Part shown: positions 1-10,859 of the stretch, in pieces
How the letters are laid out: each line of letters begins with the position of its first letter
Numbering within the stretch: the stretch's first letter is position 1
From: Azolla caroliniana
Taxonomy: Eukaryota > Polypodiophyta
Direction of reading: 5' to 3'
DNA length: 64,000 nucleotides
Assembly: GCA_043228905.1 (NCBI GenBank)
Contig: JBHGNT010000015.1
Span: 14,260,001-14,324,000, forward strand
The notes under the pieces: model-generated
What the model was told of the DNA's origin: nothing
The model's input: the letters and a program-made list of their open reading frames with translations, nothing else
Databases searched by the model: none
Program-made: the position numbers and the translations under genes

Positions 1-52
1 TCTGGCAGGGAGATATTGCTAAGAGATTCGCTGCAGAATCCTTGTCCTCTAG

Positions 53-112
53 TATGATTTGATAGAAGCCTTTACCAAGCAGTTGGACTTCTTTTATACC
101 AAGTACTTGTGA
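53..112 (+). pseudogene. Possible tail of a Copia RNase H
   Basis: One frame reads about 19 codons ending in a stop, with the core IEAFTKQLD. This resembles the conserved end of Copia RNase H (ADxFTKxL). The stretch is short, an in-frame stop lies just before it, and no other domain is visible before the window edge, so this is only a tentative remnant. Confidence 0.25.
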
Positions 113-330
113 ATGAAATTTAGCTTGTAGCATATCTCGCAACAATCCTTTATTTGGTCGTGAACCCATGTTTGTGCTATGTGTTCGATAGTGGCGATGT
201 TCAAAGTTTCCATGATTCACAAAGTCTGCCAATGTGTTTGGGGGCTAGTAGTCGGATTTTTTTAAATTTTTTTTTGTTGAGTTTACGGGAACAGCCTCCC
301 CGCCGCCGCTACTTCATCCCTTTTTATTGT

Positions 331-920
331 TAGATAAAAAATATGAAGTTTTATGGGAACCTTTTATTTATTTACATATTTTTATTTATTTATTGTTTTA
401 TTAAAAAAAAAACCAAATACATTTAAGTTTTATATCTATTATAAAAATATTATTAGTGTGAGGTCCTCTTTTTAAAGTGAGATAAAAATATGAAATTTTA
501 TGGGAACCTTTTATTTATTTACATATTTTTATTTATTTTTGGTTTTATTAAAAGTAAAACAAATACATTAGAGTTTTATATATATTACACAAATATTATT
601 AGTGTGAGGTTCCATTTTTAATCTGAGATAACAATATGAAGTTTTATGGGAACCTTTTATTTATTTACATATGTTTATTTATTTTTTGTTTTACTAAAAA
701 ATAAAACAAATATATTTAAGTTTAATATCTATTATAAAAATATTATTGGTGTGAGATCCCCTTTTTAATTTGAAATAAAAATATCAATTTTTGTGGGAGA
801 GTAAAAAGTAAGGAATTAATGAACCTTTTATTTATTATTTATTAAAAATAAAACAAATACTTTTAAGTTTTCCATCTATTATATAAAAATATTATTTACT
901 ATAAGTCTTCTTTTTAATGT
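331..920. repeat. AT-rich ~146-bp tandem array, about four copies
   Basis: The block 'gataaaaatatgaa..tttatgggaacc..tttatttattt..gtgtgaggt' recurs with anchors near 456, 602, 749 and about 900, a period of 146-150 bp. The last copy is degenerate. No coding frame is seen. It is an ordinary low-complexity tandem duplication of nucleosome-scale length. Confidence 0.75.
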
Positions 921-2040
921 GAAGTTAAATATCCCCTTTTTAATGTGAAAGTCTCTTTGTTATATGATATATCTAAGAAACTAAAAAGTATGAACTTATT
1001 TTCTTTTTTTAAATGAATATGTTTTCATGCATTCTTATGCGTATTCGTATGCATTCGTTTGGTAACCCCCATGAATGCGAATATGTCAATCTATGACTGC
1101 AAGTTTCAACTTGACTCAAGCTTATATTCGAGGTCAAGATTCCTTCTTGGCTTGGAGTTTCTTCTTTGCTCAAAGTTTCATCTCTCCCATGGACACTATA
1201 AGTGAAGGAAGGAGATGCTCAAAGATCTTGGAACACGTTCACGTTCACAAGTGGAAGGATTGCGCATTCCACTTGTAGAATATTCTTGAAACTATCCAAA
1301 TATACCCTCTCTACAAACATTGGATGCACTAGTATCACATGTTCCACAACTTGATTATAATTTGCAAATATAAAAATACATGATACGTCTATGAGTGGAG
1401 ATCATTAGAAATCATGCAAGTTTGGACGTGTTGATAAGTTAATGTACGCATAATAAAGTTCAACAATGGCTCAATATGTCACTAATGTGCGACATGGGTA
1501 ACACTAAGTTAAAGACTTATATTAATTTGGTAAGTGTTACAAAAATATGAGGTGTACTTGTAACCATACTAATAAAATGAATTATAATTTATACTTTGAC
1601 CCATACTTGCATGTATATAATTGTGGACAATGTCGGATAATGCAGTTTAGGATAATGTGATTGGAATAACTAACTTATTAAAGTATTTAATACTTGTATT
1701 TAAAGTTGATCTAATCTATTCCTCAGTTTGTTTGTATGGGATCAAACCATATGTATATAATTGTGGACAATGTAAGGTAGTGAACTTTAGGATAATGTCG
1801 TGGAAATAACAAACCTATTAAGGCTTTCATAGCAATATTTAAAATTGATCTACTCTATTGCTTAGGTGATTCACACAGGATCAAACTCCGAACGATAACG
1901 CAAGTGGAACTACAAGCGTATAAAAACATGCGGATAACGCTAGTGGAACCATTATCAACACACTACACAATCTAAGCAGCAATGGAATAGAAACATAATA
2001 GTTTTAACAATAGAAGACAAAGATCCATAATAACAACATG
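921..2040. other. Intergenic AT-rich DNA, no gene seen
   Basis: Only short chance frames are present, with no recognisable domain, LTR end, tRNA or splice structure. The only structure I see is the 140-bp duplication at 1611-1890. Confidence 0.6.
1611..1890. repeat. 140-bp tandem duplication
   Basis: The segment starting 'atgtatataattgtggacaatgt' at 1611 is repeated from 1751. Later blocks 'tttaggataatgt', 'ttgatcta.tctatt' and 'ggatcaaac' are in the same order in both copies. The copies have diverged by many substitutions. Confidence 0.7.
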
Positions 2041-2047
2041 GACAGTC

Positions 2048-3012
2048 ATGGCAACAATTGTACGACCTGGATATGGCGATGATGAGTTCAGTTACCGGGT
2101 GTGGGATTTGGTCGACAAGAAGGTGTTCCGGAGTTGGGACATAGTCTTCATGGAAGACATGACCATTGCCGACTGGGAGTTGGAGAAGAAGATGATGAAC
2201 TCCGGATCAATCAATGAAAACCAGTTTGAGGAAAGAAGGACCTACCCGGTTGAAAACTGGATGTTGGCCGACAAGCGGAGGACACTCGACGAATTGGCCG
2301 GATACAGACAAGAAACCGAACCGACTGAAGAAGAAGAAGAAGAAGAAGAAGAAGAAGAAGAAGAAGAAGAAGAAGAAGACCCGGAACCAGACAAGATCCC
2401 AAATTAGATTAAGGTGAGAAACAGACGGAGGAACCGGTAGTTAGAAACCAAGGAGTGGTAAGCCGGTTCATGAGCAATCCCGGAAGAGAGCATTGGAACG
2501 CGGTCAAATGGATACTCCGGTATTTGAAAGGCCCGTTGAGTATGTGCCTCTGGTTTGGCTTTAGTAATCCCCAAATTGACGGATTCACGGATTTAGATAT
2601 GTCGGTTGATGCGGATACTAGCCGGTTTACATCCGGATATGTCATGACTTATGTAGGGGGAGCTGTTTCGTGGCAGTCGAGGCTCCAGAAGATGGTTGCA
2701 TTGTGACCCATGGAGGCGGAGTACATCGTAGTTGTAGAAGCTAGCAAGGAGATAATCTGGATGAAGGACTTCATCGGAGAGTTAGGAATCCAACAAGAGG
2801 AATACCGGCTCTACTACGATAGTCAAAGTGCCATCCACCTTGCAAAGAACATGGTCTACCATTCCCGGACAAAACATATCAAGCGAAGGTACCATTGGAT
2901 CTGGGAGAGAGTAGAAGATCAGGAGTTCGTGCTGACGAAGATCCACACGGAGGAGAACGAGTCGGACATGTTGACCAAGGTGCTGACAATAGACAAGTTG
3001 GACCCGTTGTTG
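2048..3012 (+). pseudogene. Copia D remnant: integrase tail joined to RNase H
   Basis: The first part (2072-2400) matches the end of a Copia integrase (GYGDDEF, VDKKVFRSWDI, IADWE). It resembles the same stretch of Copia P at 18.9-21.4 kb. After an expanded acidic Glu tract it jumps at about 2440 to the end of RT and RNase H: VSRFMSNPGREHWNAVKWI, then the Asp motif DGFTDLDMS, EAEYIVVVEASKEI, DSQSAIHLAKN and SDMLTKVL. Essentially all of reverse transcriptase is deleted between the two. There is a stop at 2704-2706. The frame is cut at about 3012 by the LTR of Gypsy C. It is dead and related to P, but clearly diverged from it. Confidence 0.85.
2326..2379 (+). repeat. (GAA)n microsatellite inside Copia D
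   Basis: About 18 GAA units encode a poly-Glu run in the acidic linker that follows the integrase. The homologous linker in Copia P is a non-repetitive acidic stretch, so the triplet run is an expansion of existing Glu codons. Confidence 0.9.
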
Positions 3013-3450
3013 TGTCGATCTCAACTTACGAGAGCAAATGAAAAGAAAATCGTGAATCTGAGAAGTAAACATCAGGCTTCTTGTCAAAGAAAGACTGAGG
3101 AGAAATGGAAATAACTTGTATTGATATTTGAAGATGATTACAAAATATTCCTTGTACAATAATATAGCTTGTCCTTCCTATTGCAATAATATTCCTTGTC
3201 TCATGTTCTCCCCTTTCACTCTTTTCCCTTTCCCTCTTTAAATAGGTGCCCCCATGCATATGATGCATGTGAGGGTACAAGACATGCATGTAGTGCATGA
3301 AATGAAGCAAATCCTTCACGACACCTAAACCCCCACACACTCCTATTCATCAAGGCCTCACACTTTATATAACCTTTTACAAACATTTGAATAAGCTCAT
3401 ATAAATTGGTAGAGGTTATTTTCTCATCGTGGCATGGAAATGTCACGACA
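3013..3450 (-). repeat. 3' LTR of Gypsy C (438 bp)
   Basis: It starts TGTCGATCTC and ends TGTCACGACA on the plus strand. It aligns with 9230-9640 along its length, with small indels (for example extra 'catgtagtg' and 'atagcttgtccttcctattg' blocks here). Minus-strand TATA-like CTATTTAAAG lies at 3237-3246, with ATGCAT repeats on its upstream side. Confidence 0.92.
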
Positions 3451-3465
3451 TCATCCCCCTCTAGA
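3451..3465 (-). promoter_or_regulatory. Polypurine tract of Gypsy C
   Basis: On the minus strand AGAGGGGGATGA abuts the 3' LTR start TGTCGTGACA. This is the expected place and composition of the plus-strand DNA primer. Confidence 0.75.
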
Positions 3466-3479
3466 CCTGCGCATCCTCT

Positions 3480-4835
3480 GGCATGCACCAATCAATGTCT
3501 CCTTCTTCAGCTTCATGGATATTATCTTCATTGAGGAAGTGAGTGCTTTGATCTTCCCTTCTCTTGAATAGCTTAATTCGCTTTCCTGCAATTGGTAACT
3601 TTCAAGAAACGCCGTCCATTTCAGTTAGGAAATACGTTGCATTTTTATTCACTTGTCTAATGATATATGGCCCGAACCATCTTTTGGCAAATTTGCGAGA
3701 AGTACTATGTTGGTTATCTAAACTGCTAGCATAAACTATGACCCAATCCCCTTCTGGGAGCTTTCTTGGTCGAAAGCGATTGGTTTTATCAAATCTTTCT
3801 TTGTTCCGTAGTCGACATTGCTTCATCCTTTCTGTAGCTATTTGAACATCTTCATCCCTTCTTTCTAGCTGTCTTGTTCTAAGAGCAAGCAAATCTTCTC
3901 GACTCATTTCATCTGCCCATGGCAAAGAAAACTAGGAAAATACCGATTGTTCTATTGACATAATTGGCTTTTGACCAAGTATAAATTCTGATGGCATAAA
4001 GCCAGTTACGGAACTGTGAGTAGTGCGGTCAGCCCATAGTGCATACGGTAACAGATGAGGCCAATTAGCTATCTTGCCATCACAAGCTTTCACCAAAGCT
4101 TTTACTATATGGCTATGTCCATGCTCCGCCTTCCCATTAGCTTCAGGGTTATATGTCGTAGATAAGGACAGTCAAATTCCCATTCTTGAAAAAAATTGTT
4201 CAGCTTAGTTAGAATCTAATTCTCCTATGTCTGCAACAATCTTCCCAATGCACCCATACCTAAATATCACATCTTCAAGAAGGAACTTACAAACAACTGA
4301 AGTGGTTTTTTGGCGTAGGGCTCGGCCTTCCACTTGATTTGTCAAATCTTCTCTTGCCAATACAAGATATCTCATTTGCCAAACCCCCACATGCATCATT
4401 ACAATATCCACAACCCCTTTATAATGTAGAGATAAAGAATAAGTAGGTTGCAACCCATCACGATGCCAAATATTCGAATACATTTGGTAGTTCTCACATG
4501 ATTGTACATAATCTGCAACATCAGTATATATTCCAACCCACCAAAACTTCTCTTTTAATTTCGAGAAGGTGGCCCAAACTCCACGATGACTTGCCCATAA
4601 AGTATCATGAAATTCAAATATTAGTTTTTGTTGCTCTTCCCTTCTTCCAACCACTCAAGTATTTATAAGCTTTTGGATGTCTCCAAAGATATCCCTCGTG
4701 AAGAAAAAATTTATAAGCTTTCTTTCTAATTTTATGAAATAACTCCCTTGACCATGTTCCATTTTTCTCATGAGTACTCAAGTATTTTCCAATTTGTAAT
4801 ATCTCCCCCTCGTACTCAGATTCACGAAGAATCAC
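3480..4835 (-). pseudogene. Gypsy C integrase, broken
   Basis: Three frame pieces (4835-4614, 4654-4205, 3925-3602) form one integrase. The N-terminal zinc module shows the HxxxxH..CxxC pattern (HDTLWASHRGVWATF, then CENYQM, where the last Cys is replaced). The core keeps the first Asp (VDIVMM) and a second Asp in IVADIGELD. A stop follows, and the distal core and Glu (NGKAEHGH) lie in another frame. The C-terminal part has GDWVIVYASSLDNQH and RKFAKRWFGPYIIR, as in siblings A, B and E. It would insert element cDNA into host DNA, but is non-functional as written. Confidence 0.85.
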
Positions 4836-7011
4836 ATGACCCCTTCAAGTTACAATTTATTGAAAAGAAATCAAAAGTCTCATCTTCTTCATCAGTCATT
4901 ACCATAGTATTTTTACCTTTAAACATCTCTCTTGAGAGCATATCGACAACTAGGTTATCCGTTCCTGCAATGTGCTTGATTTTAGGACATAGTGATTTTA
5001 TGTAAGCTATCCATCTAAGCATAGCTATATCAAATGTTTCACAACTTGAAATCATTCCTAACAATGGACGACAATCTGTTTCAACCACAACTTCAGCACC
5101 AATTAAGTATTCACGATCTGTTTTAATAGCTGTTAACATACCCCGTAACTCTCTTTTAATATGTGGGTAAGCTCTTTGGCGTTCTGTTAAGATTTTTGCA
5201 CCAAATCGAACTGCGTATCTCAACCCATCCTTCTCTTCTTGGCTAACAGCCCAACCGATCCCGATTGGACTTGTATCCATAGTAACAATGATGGGGTGTT
5301 CACTATCATACCTAGCCTTCCATAAAACAGGGGCATTCAACAACATTTCCTTTAGTTGGCTAATTGCATTTGTATGTACATTAGTCCAAAGGAAACTTGA
5401 ATTCTTCTTAAGCAACCCATAAAGCGAATCAGTCACATGTGCGAAATGTGGAATCCAAATTCGGTAAAACACACAAGCACCCAAAAACCTACGCACTTCT
5501 GTTAGAGATTTACAATCATCCTTCAGATTTTGAATTGCATTTACCATAATTGGGGATGGCTTTCTTCCGTAGGGTCCACACATGTGCCCTACAATCAGAA
5601 CTTCGGGAACCCCAAACGTAGATTTTTGACCTGAAAATGTAAGATGAACCTCTTCTAACCTTGAAAGGATTCTTTCACAAGCATCAATGTGGTCTGCAAC
5701 AAACTTTCTACATTTGTTCGGCATGAGTTTTTCATTCTTCTTATTCATCGAGCATCCTTTAATTGGAACATCATCTAGAAAAGGCATAGTTATTTTTGGC
5801 ACAAAATCTCTTAAAATTTTATTCATAGCATTCACCATATGTGCCACTGAATTTGTAGTACCTTGAGGCAATGTACACATTCGCATCAATCCAATTGGTG
5901 TTCTTATAGTAGTTATATCACGAATATCAATAGCAAGTTGAAATTGATCATATCTTGAATACAAATCACACATAGAATATATAGCCCTTCCTGCGAAAGC
6001 TTCTCCAAAGGCATCTACAATCGGTCCAACACCGACGTTTCGAATAGTAACTCTATTGACAGGCTGTAAATCCTGAATGAACCTTAATGAACTGTTCTTT
6101 TTAGGTACAATAAACCACTTATTCGAGTAGGGGGCATCTGATGGCTCCAAGATACTAATTTCTATTTTTTCCTTAAGCAAAGCTATTACTTGTGGTATTT
6201 GGGGCCGAGGAACAAGGATAGACCTTAAATTCCAAGGAATATGCGGAATTGTAAATATAATCATTGGTTCCACAACTGTTGAGTCTACACAACCAATTTC
6301 ACTCGACTCAAATTCAAATGCTTTCCCATGACTAGCAATCATATTTCGAAAACATTGTATCTCAACAGGCAAAAGAAAATCATTCTCACCAATTTTTAGT
6401 TCATCTAGAATAGCATTTGTAAACTTATGACCAATATCCTTAGAATCCTGCAATATTGGCTCAAACGCGACATTCTTTTTCATTTTAGTACTATCCATAG
6501 GTAGATGCATGGCCACGGGCTTTACCTTTTTGTCTATTGTTTTATATTTAGTGTTAACTTTTATTGCATAGTTATTTTTACTTGCTTTTTTAGCCATTTC
6601 ATGATAGCTATTGCCAACTATCTCACTATTTGCTATACAACCATTTTTTTCAATAAAATCAGCAATATGAAGGCGCATATCACCAGAATTTACATGAACA
6701 AATCTCTTTTCGCATTCTTTCTCATTTAAGAAATTTTCTAATATTTTGACTATATCCACATCTAAATATTCAAGAAACATACCAGAAATTATGTCATCCC
6801 TTTCAATCATCCCTAAACTACACAATGCATCCAACATCTTCCTGCTCCCTTTATTTTGTGCATGACTTTCCACACCAAAGTAACAGGTAAATCCATCCAT
6901 TGTATTAGACAAAGTATTGATTGTTTTATTAATTGGAAAACATTTTTGCAAGGAAAGAAAAGCTTTGGGACCATTGTGTCCCTGCCCATCAATGATCTTA
7001 TTTAAAAATCC
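4822..7011 (-). CDS. Gypsy C reverse transcriptase-RNase H (long open frame)
   Basis: The frame is open from the frameshift site at 7003-7011 to 4822. The N-terminal ~230 residues are a lineage-specific region leading to NTKYKTIDKKVKP. RT follows, with PWNLRSILVPR, WFIVPKKNSSLRFIQDLQPVN split by a few residues, and the catalytic FLDD in TMPFLDDVPIKG. RNase H has DTSPIGIGW, KRELRGML, VVETDCRPLLGM and VVDMLSRE. The frame lies at -1 relative to the upstream protease. No premature stop is seen in about 725 codons, although gag, protease and integrase are broken. RT copies RNA to DNA, and RNase H removes the RNA. Confidence 0.88.
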   Translation of the reverse strand, partial: GFLNKIIDGQGHNGPKAFLSLQKCFPINKTINTLSNTMDGFTCYFGVESHAQNKGSRKMLDALCSLGMIERDDIISGMFLEYLDVDIVKILENFLNEKECEKRFVHVNSGDMRLHIADFIEKNGCIANSEIVGNSYHEMAKKASKNNYAIKVNTKYKTIDKKVKPVAMHLPMDSTKMKKNVAFEPILQDSKDIGHKFTNAILDELKIGENDFLLPVEIQCFRNMIASHGKAFEFESSEIGCVDSTVVEPMIIFTIPHIPWNLRSILVPRPQIPQVIALLKEKIEISILEPSDAPYSNKWFIVPKKNSSLRFIQDLQPVNRVTIRNVGVGPIVDAFGEAFAGRAIYSMCDLYSRYDQFQLAIDIRDITTIRTPIGLMRMCTLPQGTTNSVAHMVNAMNKILRDFVPKITMPFLDDVPIKGCSMNKKNEKLMPNKCRKFVADHIDACERILSRLEEVHLTFSGQKSTFGVPEVLIVGHMCGPYGRKPSPIMVNAIQNLKDDCKSLTEVRRFLGACVFYRIWIPHFAHVTDSLYGLLKKNSSFLWTNVHTNAISQLKEMLLNAPVLWKARYDSEHPIIVTMDTSPIGIGWAVSQEEKDGLRYAVRFGAKILTERQRAYPHIKRELRGMLTAIKTDREYLIGAEVVVETDCRPLLGMISSCETFDIAMLRWIAYIKSLCPKIKHIAGTDNLVVDMLSREMFKGKNTMVMTDEEDETFDFFSINCNLKGSCDSS
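6967..7011 (-). promoter_or_regulatory. Candidate -1 frameshift signal, Gypsy C
   Basis: On the minus strand GGATTTTTA (7011-7003) contains the protease stop TAA (7004-7002). A 3-nt spacer is followed by arm AAGATCATT, a 15-nt loop and arm AATGGTCCC. Seven of the nine pairs form (G-C, A-T, T.G, C-G, A-T, T-A, T-A). Geometry is identical to A, B and E, although the arm bases differ. Confidence 0.65.
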
Positions 7012-7709
7012 AACTCATAAGATGACATATCATGCTCACATGAGTTAATTCGTAATTCTTCTTTATTTCTATCATGCTCCTGCCTAACAATAAGAAATTG
7101 AACACTTCTTTTACCATCGGTACTTCGAATCCTAGCATATGCCGAACCATCTTCAAGCACCTTCGTCTCCATCCTAGAAGATGTGATGTATGGTTGACCA
7201 AGAATCACTAGGTATGACGAGGTCTTTTGGATAATTTAAGAAATGTTGCTCCATTAGCACATCTCCAATGGTGACTTTGATGTTTGGGCAAGTTCCATGA
7301 AGTTGCTTGGTCGTTGAATTAGCCGACTTTACCCTCCATCCATGATTTGTTTCCATTGGCCATCCACCTTTCCTATAAATATCATAAGAAATTAGATTAA
7401 TTTCTGAGCCATGGTCAATTAAGGCCATGACCGGATCTTCAAGTTTTTCAATCTTCCGAGTGTCTCAGTTGTTGCTCTGGCCCAATGTTTCTTAGCATAG
7501 TAGCTTTTTAGCTCTTTCGGCTTCTCTTCAAAAGTTGTCATCGCAATAGCGTGTGTACCAACAATGGAAGAGCTTGGTTCACCTTTGAGGACTTCCACCG
7601 TTGCTTTCTTTATTTCACTTCTTGGGTTTTTGGCGGCTTCAATACTTTGTCGTTTTCTTTTAATTCCATCTATTATTGCATCATGAAATTCTTTTTTCGC
7701 TATGCCCAA
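7002..7709 (-). pseudogene. Gypsy C protease, frameshifted
   Basis: Pieces 7709-7419, 7428-7174 and 7208-7002 overlap in different frames. The active site reads MALIDHGSEINLIS, with catalytic Asp but His-Gly-Ser instead of the usual Thr/Ser-Gly-Ala. The flap side gives TNHGWRVKSAN and GTCPNIKVTIGD. The C-terminal piece has ILGQPYITSSRMETKVL. The last piece ends with DF and a stop, as in the other three families. An aspartic protease would process Gag-Pol. This copy needs two frame changes. Confidence 0.82.
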
Positions 7710-9188
7710 AAGTTCGGGCTCAAGGAAAGTTCCACTTTGCTATCTAAAATTCTTTCTTCCAATACTTTTTTTAAATCAGTTGAAGCTTCAATATCAGATA
7801 ATAATTTGAATGAGGGACTCTTCTTATCCTTACCTTTTTCAATGTCAGGCTTTACCATTTTTGGACTTTCTGTCTCTCTCTTTTTAGCGCTTCTTAGCTC
7901 CCTCTTCTTGTTATCCTCATTTTCCGCCCATTTCTGTTTCTCTTCGATGATCACTTCATGAGCTTGGGTTGTCGCAACCTTTGCGAAAGGTGAGAGGCTA
8001 TCCACAGGGTCTTCCCGACCAGTTTTGCTTCGGACAGCATCACCTCCAGACTTCAACTTTTCAAACTCAATTTTTACCCTTTCTTGCAGCTTTCAGAATA
8101 CACGGCCAAAATTCAGATTTAGATCCTCCTTCACCAACATGGATGATTGTAGTTGTAGGTTGATAGACAACTTGTGTCCTAGTAATTTCCGCATCTTCGA
8201 TGATCCTTCTCATACCACCTCTTCTAAAGTTAGTTCGGAGAGGTAATCGAGTTTCAGAAGAATGAATCTTACCATCTTTGAAGAATATCACCCCTCTTTC
8301 TATCGCTTCTTGATAGTTATCACACCCTCCTCTTTCATAATTTTTTTGGGGTTTTGAGGATTTTTCTTCTTGTAGCTAATGACAGATCTTTTATACCTTT
8401 GATAAGATCGTCCATCAATGTTTCGGGTACCATGGAAATAGTTGATGGACTACTAGTATCCTCCCTGATGGTTGTCTTCACTTCATCTTTCATACCTCGG
8501 CAATTGAAAGATCCTCACACCATTGGGCTCTTTTGCTGATTCTGTTGCAAGCTTCATGTACTCGATTCCAATCAGACACTAGTCCAGTGGGTGTAGTCTA
8601 ATCTTCAAGGAACACAACTAATTTTTCTCGATAGGATCAATCCGATGCCTTCAAGAATAATATGACCTTCTCTTGCTCCAAAAGATTCCTTTCAGTTGTT
8701 GTTAATTGATTATAACGAGCTTCAAACTCTTTCAACAACTCCATCATCGAAATCTTCTTGTCCTCTTTGTCCACCCAATCCAAGAAACTCCTCCTTGATG
8801 CTCGGATTGTATCACCAAGCATGTATTTTTTTAATAAAGCTTGCTCAAATGCAACCCAATTATTAGAACTTGTTGCAAGTTCAGAGATTCTATTTCTCAA
8901 AGGGAGTTCAACCATCCTCACAAAATTCATTTGAACATCATGTTGATTTAATCCTTTACTACCCATCTCAGTAACATATACTTGTAAGAATTTAGTTATA
9001 TCTTTACCTTCAAAGAGACCTATTTTCCCTACGAGCTTGTCAATAGCATGATCGATTCGTTGAAGAGCAGTTGCACATTCTTGGCTTTGCATCATTCTTT
9101 CAATCATTTGAAGCACCATGTTGTTTTGTAGCTCCACAACGACTTCTTGGTTGATTCGTGGCTCCGAGACTGCTTGTTGGTTCTCCAT
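7700..9188 (-). pseudogene. Gypsy C gag, broken
   Basis: The start at 9188 (MENQQAVSEP) lies just inside the 5' LTR and candidate PBS. The conserved capsid-like block includes GKDITKFLQVYVTEM, EQALLKKYMLGD and SFLDWVDKEDKK, and matches gag of A, B and E. The frame stops at 8637. Later pieces (8291-8067 and 8056-7700) keep SSETRLPLRTNFRRGGMRR and a charged linker ending in LLSDIEASTDLKKVLEER. The CCHC knuckle expected between 8300 and 8637 is not readable in any one frame. Gag would form the particle. Confidence 0.8.
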
Positions 9189-9206
9189 CTCTCTTAACTT
9201 CCCGCT

Positions 9207-9223
9207 TCACGTCGGGTTCACCA
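9207..9223 (-). promoter_or_regulatory. Candidate primer-binding site, Gypsy C
   Basis: The minus strand reads TGGTGAACCCGACGTGA seven bases inside the 5' LTR. The same 17-mer sits in the same place in A (12624) and E (57250). It begins TGG, as expected for a tRNA 3' CCA, but I cannot assign the tRNA. Confidence 0.65.
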
Positions 9224-9229
9224 CTATCG

Positions 9230-9640
9230 CGTCGATCTCAATGTACGAGAGCAAACGAAAAGAAAATCGTGAATGCGGGAAGTAAGCACCGGGCTTTTTG
9301 TCAAAGAAAGAGGAGAAACGGAAATAACTTGTATTGATATTTGAAGATGATTACAAAATATTTCTTGTACAATGATATTGCAATGATATTCCTCGTCTCA
9401 TGTTCTCCCCTTTCACTCTTTTCCCTTTCCCTCTTTAAATAGGTGCCCCCATGCATATGATGCATGTGAGGGTACAAGACATGCATGAAATGAAGCAAAT
9501 CCTTCACGACACCTAAACCCCCACACACTCGTATTCATCGAGGCCTCGCACTTTATATAACCTTTTACAAACATTTGAATAAGCTCATACAAATTGGTAG
9601 AGGGTATTTTCTCATTGTGGCATGGAAATGTCACGACACC
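9230..9640 (-). repeat. 5' LTR of Gypsy C (411 bp)
   Basis: It matches 3013-3450. It carries minus-strand TATA-like TTTAAATA at 9434-9442 and ATGCAT motifs just upstream of it in the transcription direction. As the 5' LTR it would drive the minus-strand element. Confidence 0.92.
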
Positions 9641-10440
9641 GGTTTTCCACAGTACCCGCATTCGATCAGGTTGTTATGATTGCTCGGTCCGGCGTGATCA
9701 CCAATGACTCCCCCTTCTACCAAACTCTCTGGGACTGTTCCTGTCTGCTTGCCAGTGGTGGGAGTTACGCTCTTGTGTCTGCCGACCATTACGGCCTTGT
9801 TCGGATCGATCTCTATTTCCACGACTGAAATTTCCTCTACCCTCTGGTGTGTTGCTCCATTGTCGGGCATGATTTTCCTCCACCAACAATATTGATTGGA
9901 GATCGAAAAATGAAGGAGGGTTCTCCCTTGCAAGGATGGCCGATCTAATCGAGCCAAATCGGGGTGCTAAGTCGCTGAGGCATATTTGCACCATCTTGTC
10001 ATCGTCGATTACGACAGTAATCAAACTAAGGGCATCGCACAACTCCTTGATCTTTAAGGTATAGACGGTGATTGACATGTCCCTCTGTTGCATGTTGTTT
10101 AGCTCCTGTCGAAGTTGGAGCTTTCGTGTAGCCGTGTTGGCCGCAAAAATTTTCTTGAGATTTCCCTGAGCTTCTTGCGGTGTTTTCGAATCTCGAGTAT
10201 AGCCAAGCATATGATCATGAACACATGATGCAATGCAGTACAACACACAACTTGCAACTTGCTCCCAATCGGGATAGTCGGCATGGCATGTGTTGGGTTG
10301 GGTTGAGTTTCGTGAGCTCCTTCAATGTAGCTCCAGTAACCTTGTCCGACAAGGTATTGATGCATCTTGTATTCCCAAGATGCAAAATTCGTTCTGTCAA
10401 GCTTCTCGGTAGGAAGAGTGCTTCCCATCCGAGTGTTCAT
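9641..10440 (-). pseudogene. Copia G gag, frameshifted and truncated
   Basis: The start codon at 10440 begins MNTRMGSTLPTEKLDRTNFA, followed by ASWEYKMHQYLVGQGYWSYI, the N-terminal fold of plant Copia gag (UBN2/DUF4219 type). A frameshift near 10250 moves on to KKIFAANTATRKLQLRQELN and AILARENPPSFFDLQ. A further shift reaches the zinc-knuckle start CGYCGKP at 9641, where the Gypsy C LTR cuts it. Protease and pol are missing. The family matches M at 41.5 kb. Confidence 0.85.
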
Positions 10441-10532
10441 TATGTTGATTTCTTCTCTGTTGTTGAGTCGGTTCTATTGATCGTCAGCGTGTACCAGAAC
10501 ACAATTGAATAGATTCGATTAAGCAACCACTC

Positions 10533-10544
10533 ACTCTGATACTA
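10533..10544 (-). promoter_or_regulatory. Decayed tRNA-iMet primer-binding site of Copia G
   Basis: The minus strand reads TAGTATCAGAGT next to the LTR. Canonical TGGTATCAGAGC differs at two positions, both transition changes. It orients the element to the minus strand. Confidence 0.7.
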
Positions 10545-10624
10545 TGTAAAGGAATGAGGACCAAGAGTGGCTGAGATGCAGCGGAAGGACTATATGTGTG
10601 AGTGTGAGTGTATGCACGTAAGGA

Positions 10625-10681
<57 letters not shown>

Positions 10682-10859
10682 AAGATTGTTTGTTACATTA
10701 ACCAAAATACTTCCAACAGTAACTAAGTTACAAGGGGTTGGTTTAAATACCAACTAAGCTAGGGTAAGTGCCCTTTCTACTATTTACAAAACTAGCCTGG
10801 TATGTCCACGAGCTAGTGTGAAACCTATTGTTATGGGAAGTTGAGTTCGACTCTCAACA
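10545..10859 (-). repeat. 5' LTR of Copia G (315 bp) with (GA)n
   Basis: It runs TGTAAAGGAA..CTCTCAACA and is joined to the PBS. A GA run of about 24 units occupies 10630-10678. The partner LTR is not in the window. Flank ACCCG begins the Gypsy H sequence. Confidence 0.75.

Larger units (their letters stand above)
3013..9640 (-). mobile_element. Gypsy element C, complete structure but decayed
   Basis: Both LTRs are present (3013-3450 and 9230-9640). Between them, on the minus strand, are candidate PBS, gag, protease, RT, RNase H, integrase and a polypurine tract, in Ty3/Gypsy order. The left LTR runs TG..CA. The right copy begins CG, an apparent T to C change. The 5-bp flanks do not match (TGTTG and CCGGT), and the flanking Copia fragments are unrelated, so this is not a simple insertion with its target duplication kept. 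Several frameshifts break gag and protease, while RT-RNase H remains a 709-codon frame. Confidence 0.9.

Noticed and set aside
331-920. CRISPR-like array
   Set aside because: Contiguous 146-bp units without alternating short repeats and unique spacers, in a plant-type genome. It is an ordinary tandem repeat.
1075-1278. A 67-codon frame in the AT-rich left end
   Set aside because: No homology, no neighbouring signals, and a length expected by chance.
2211-2417. Poly-Lys and poly-Leu frames over the GAA run
   Set aside because: They are alternative-frame readings of the (GAA)n microsatellite in Copia D.
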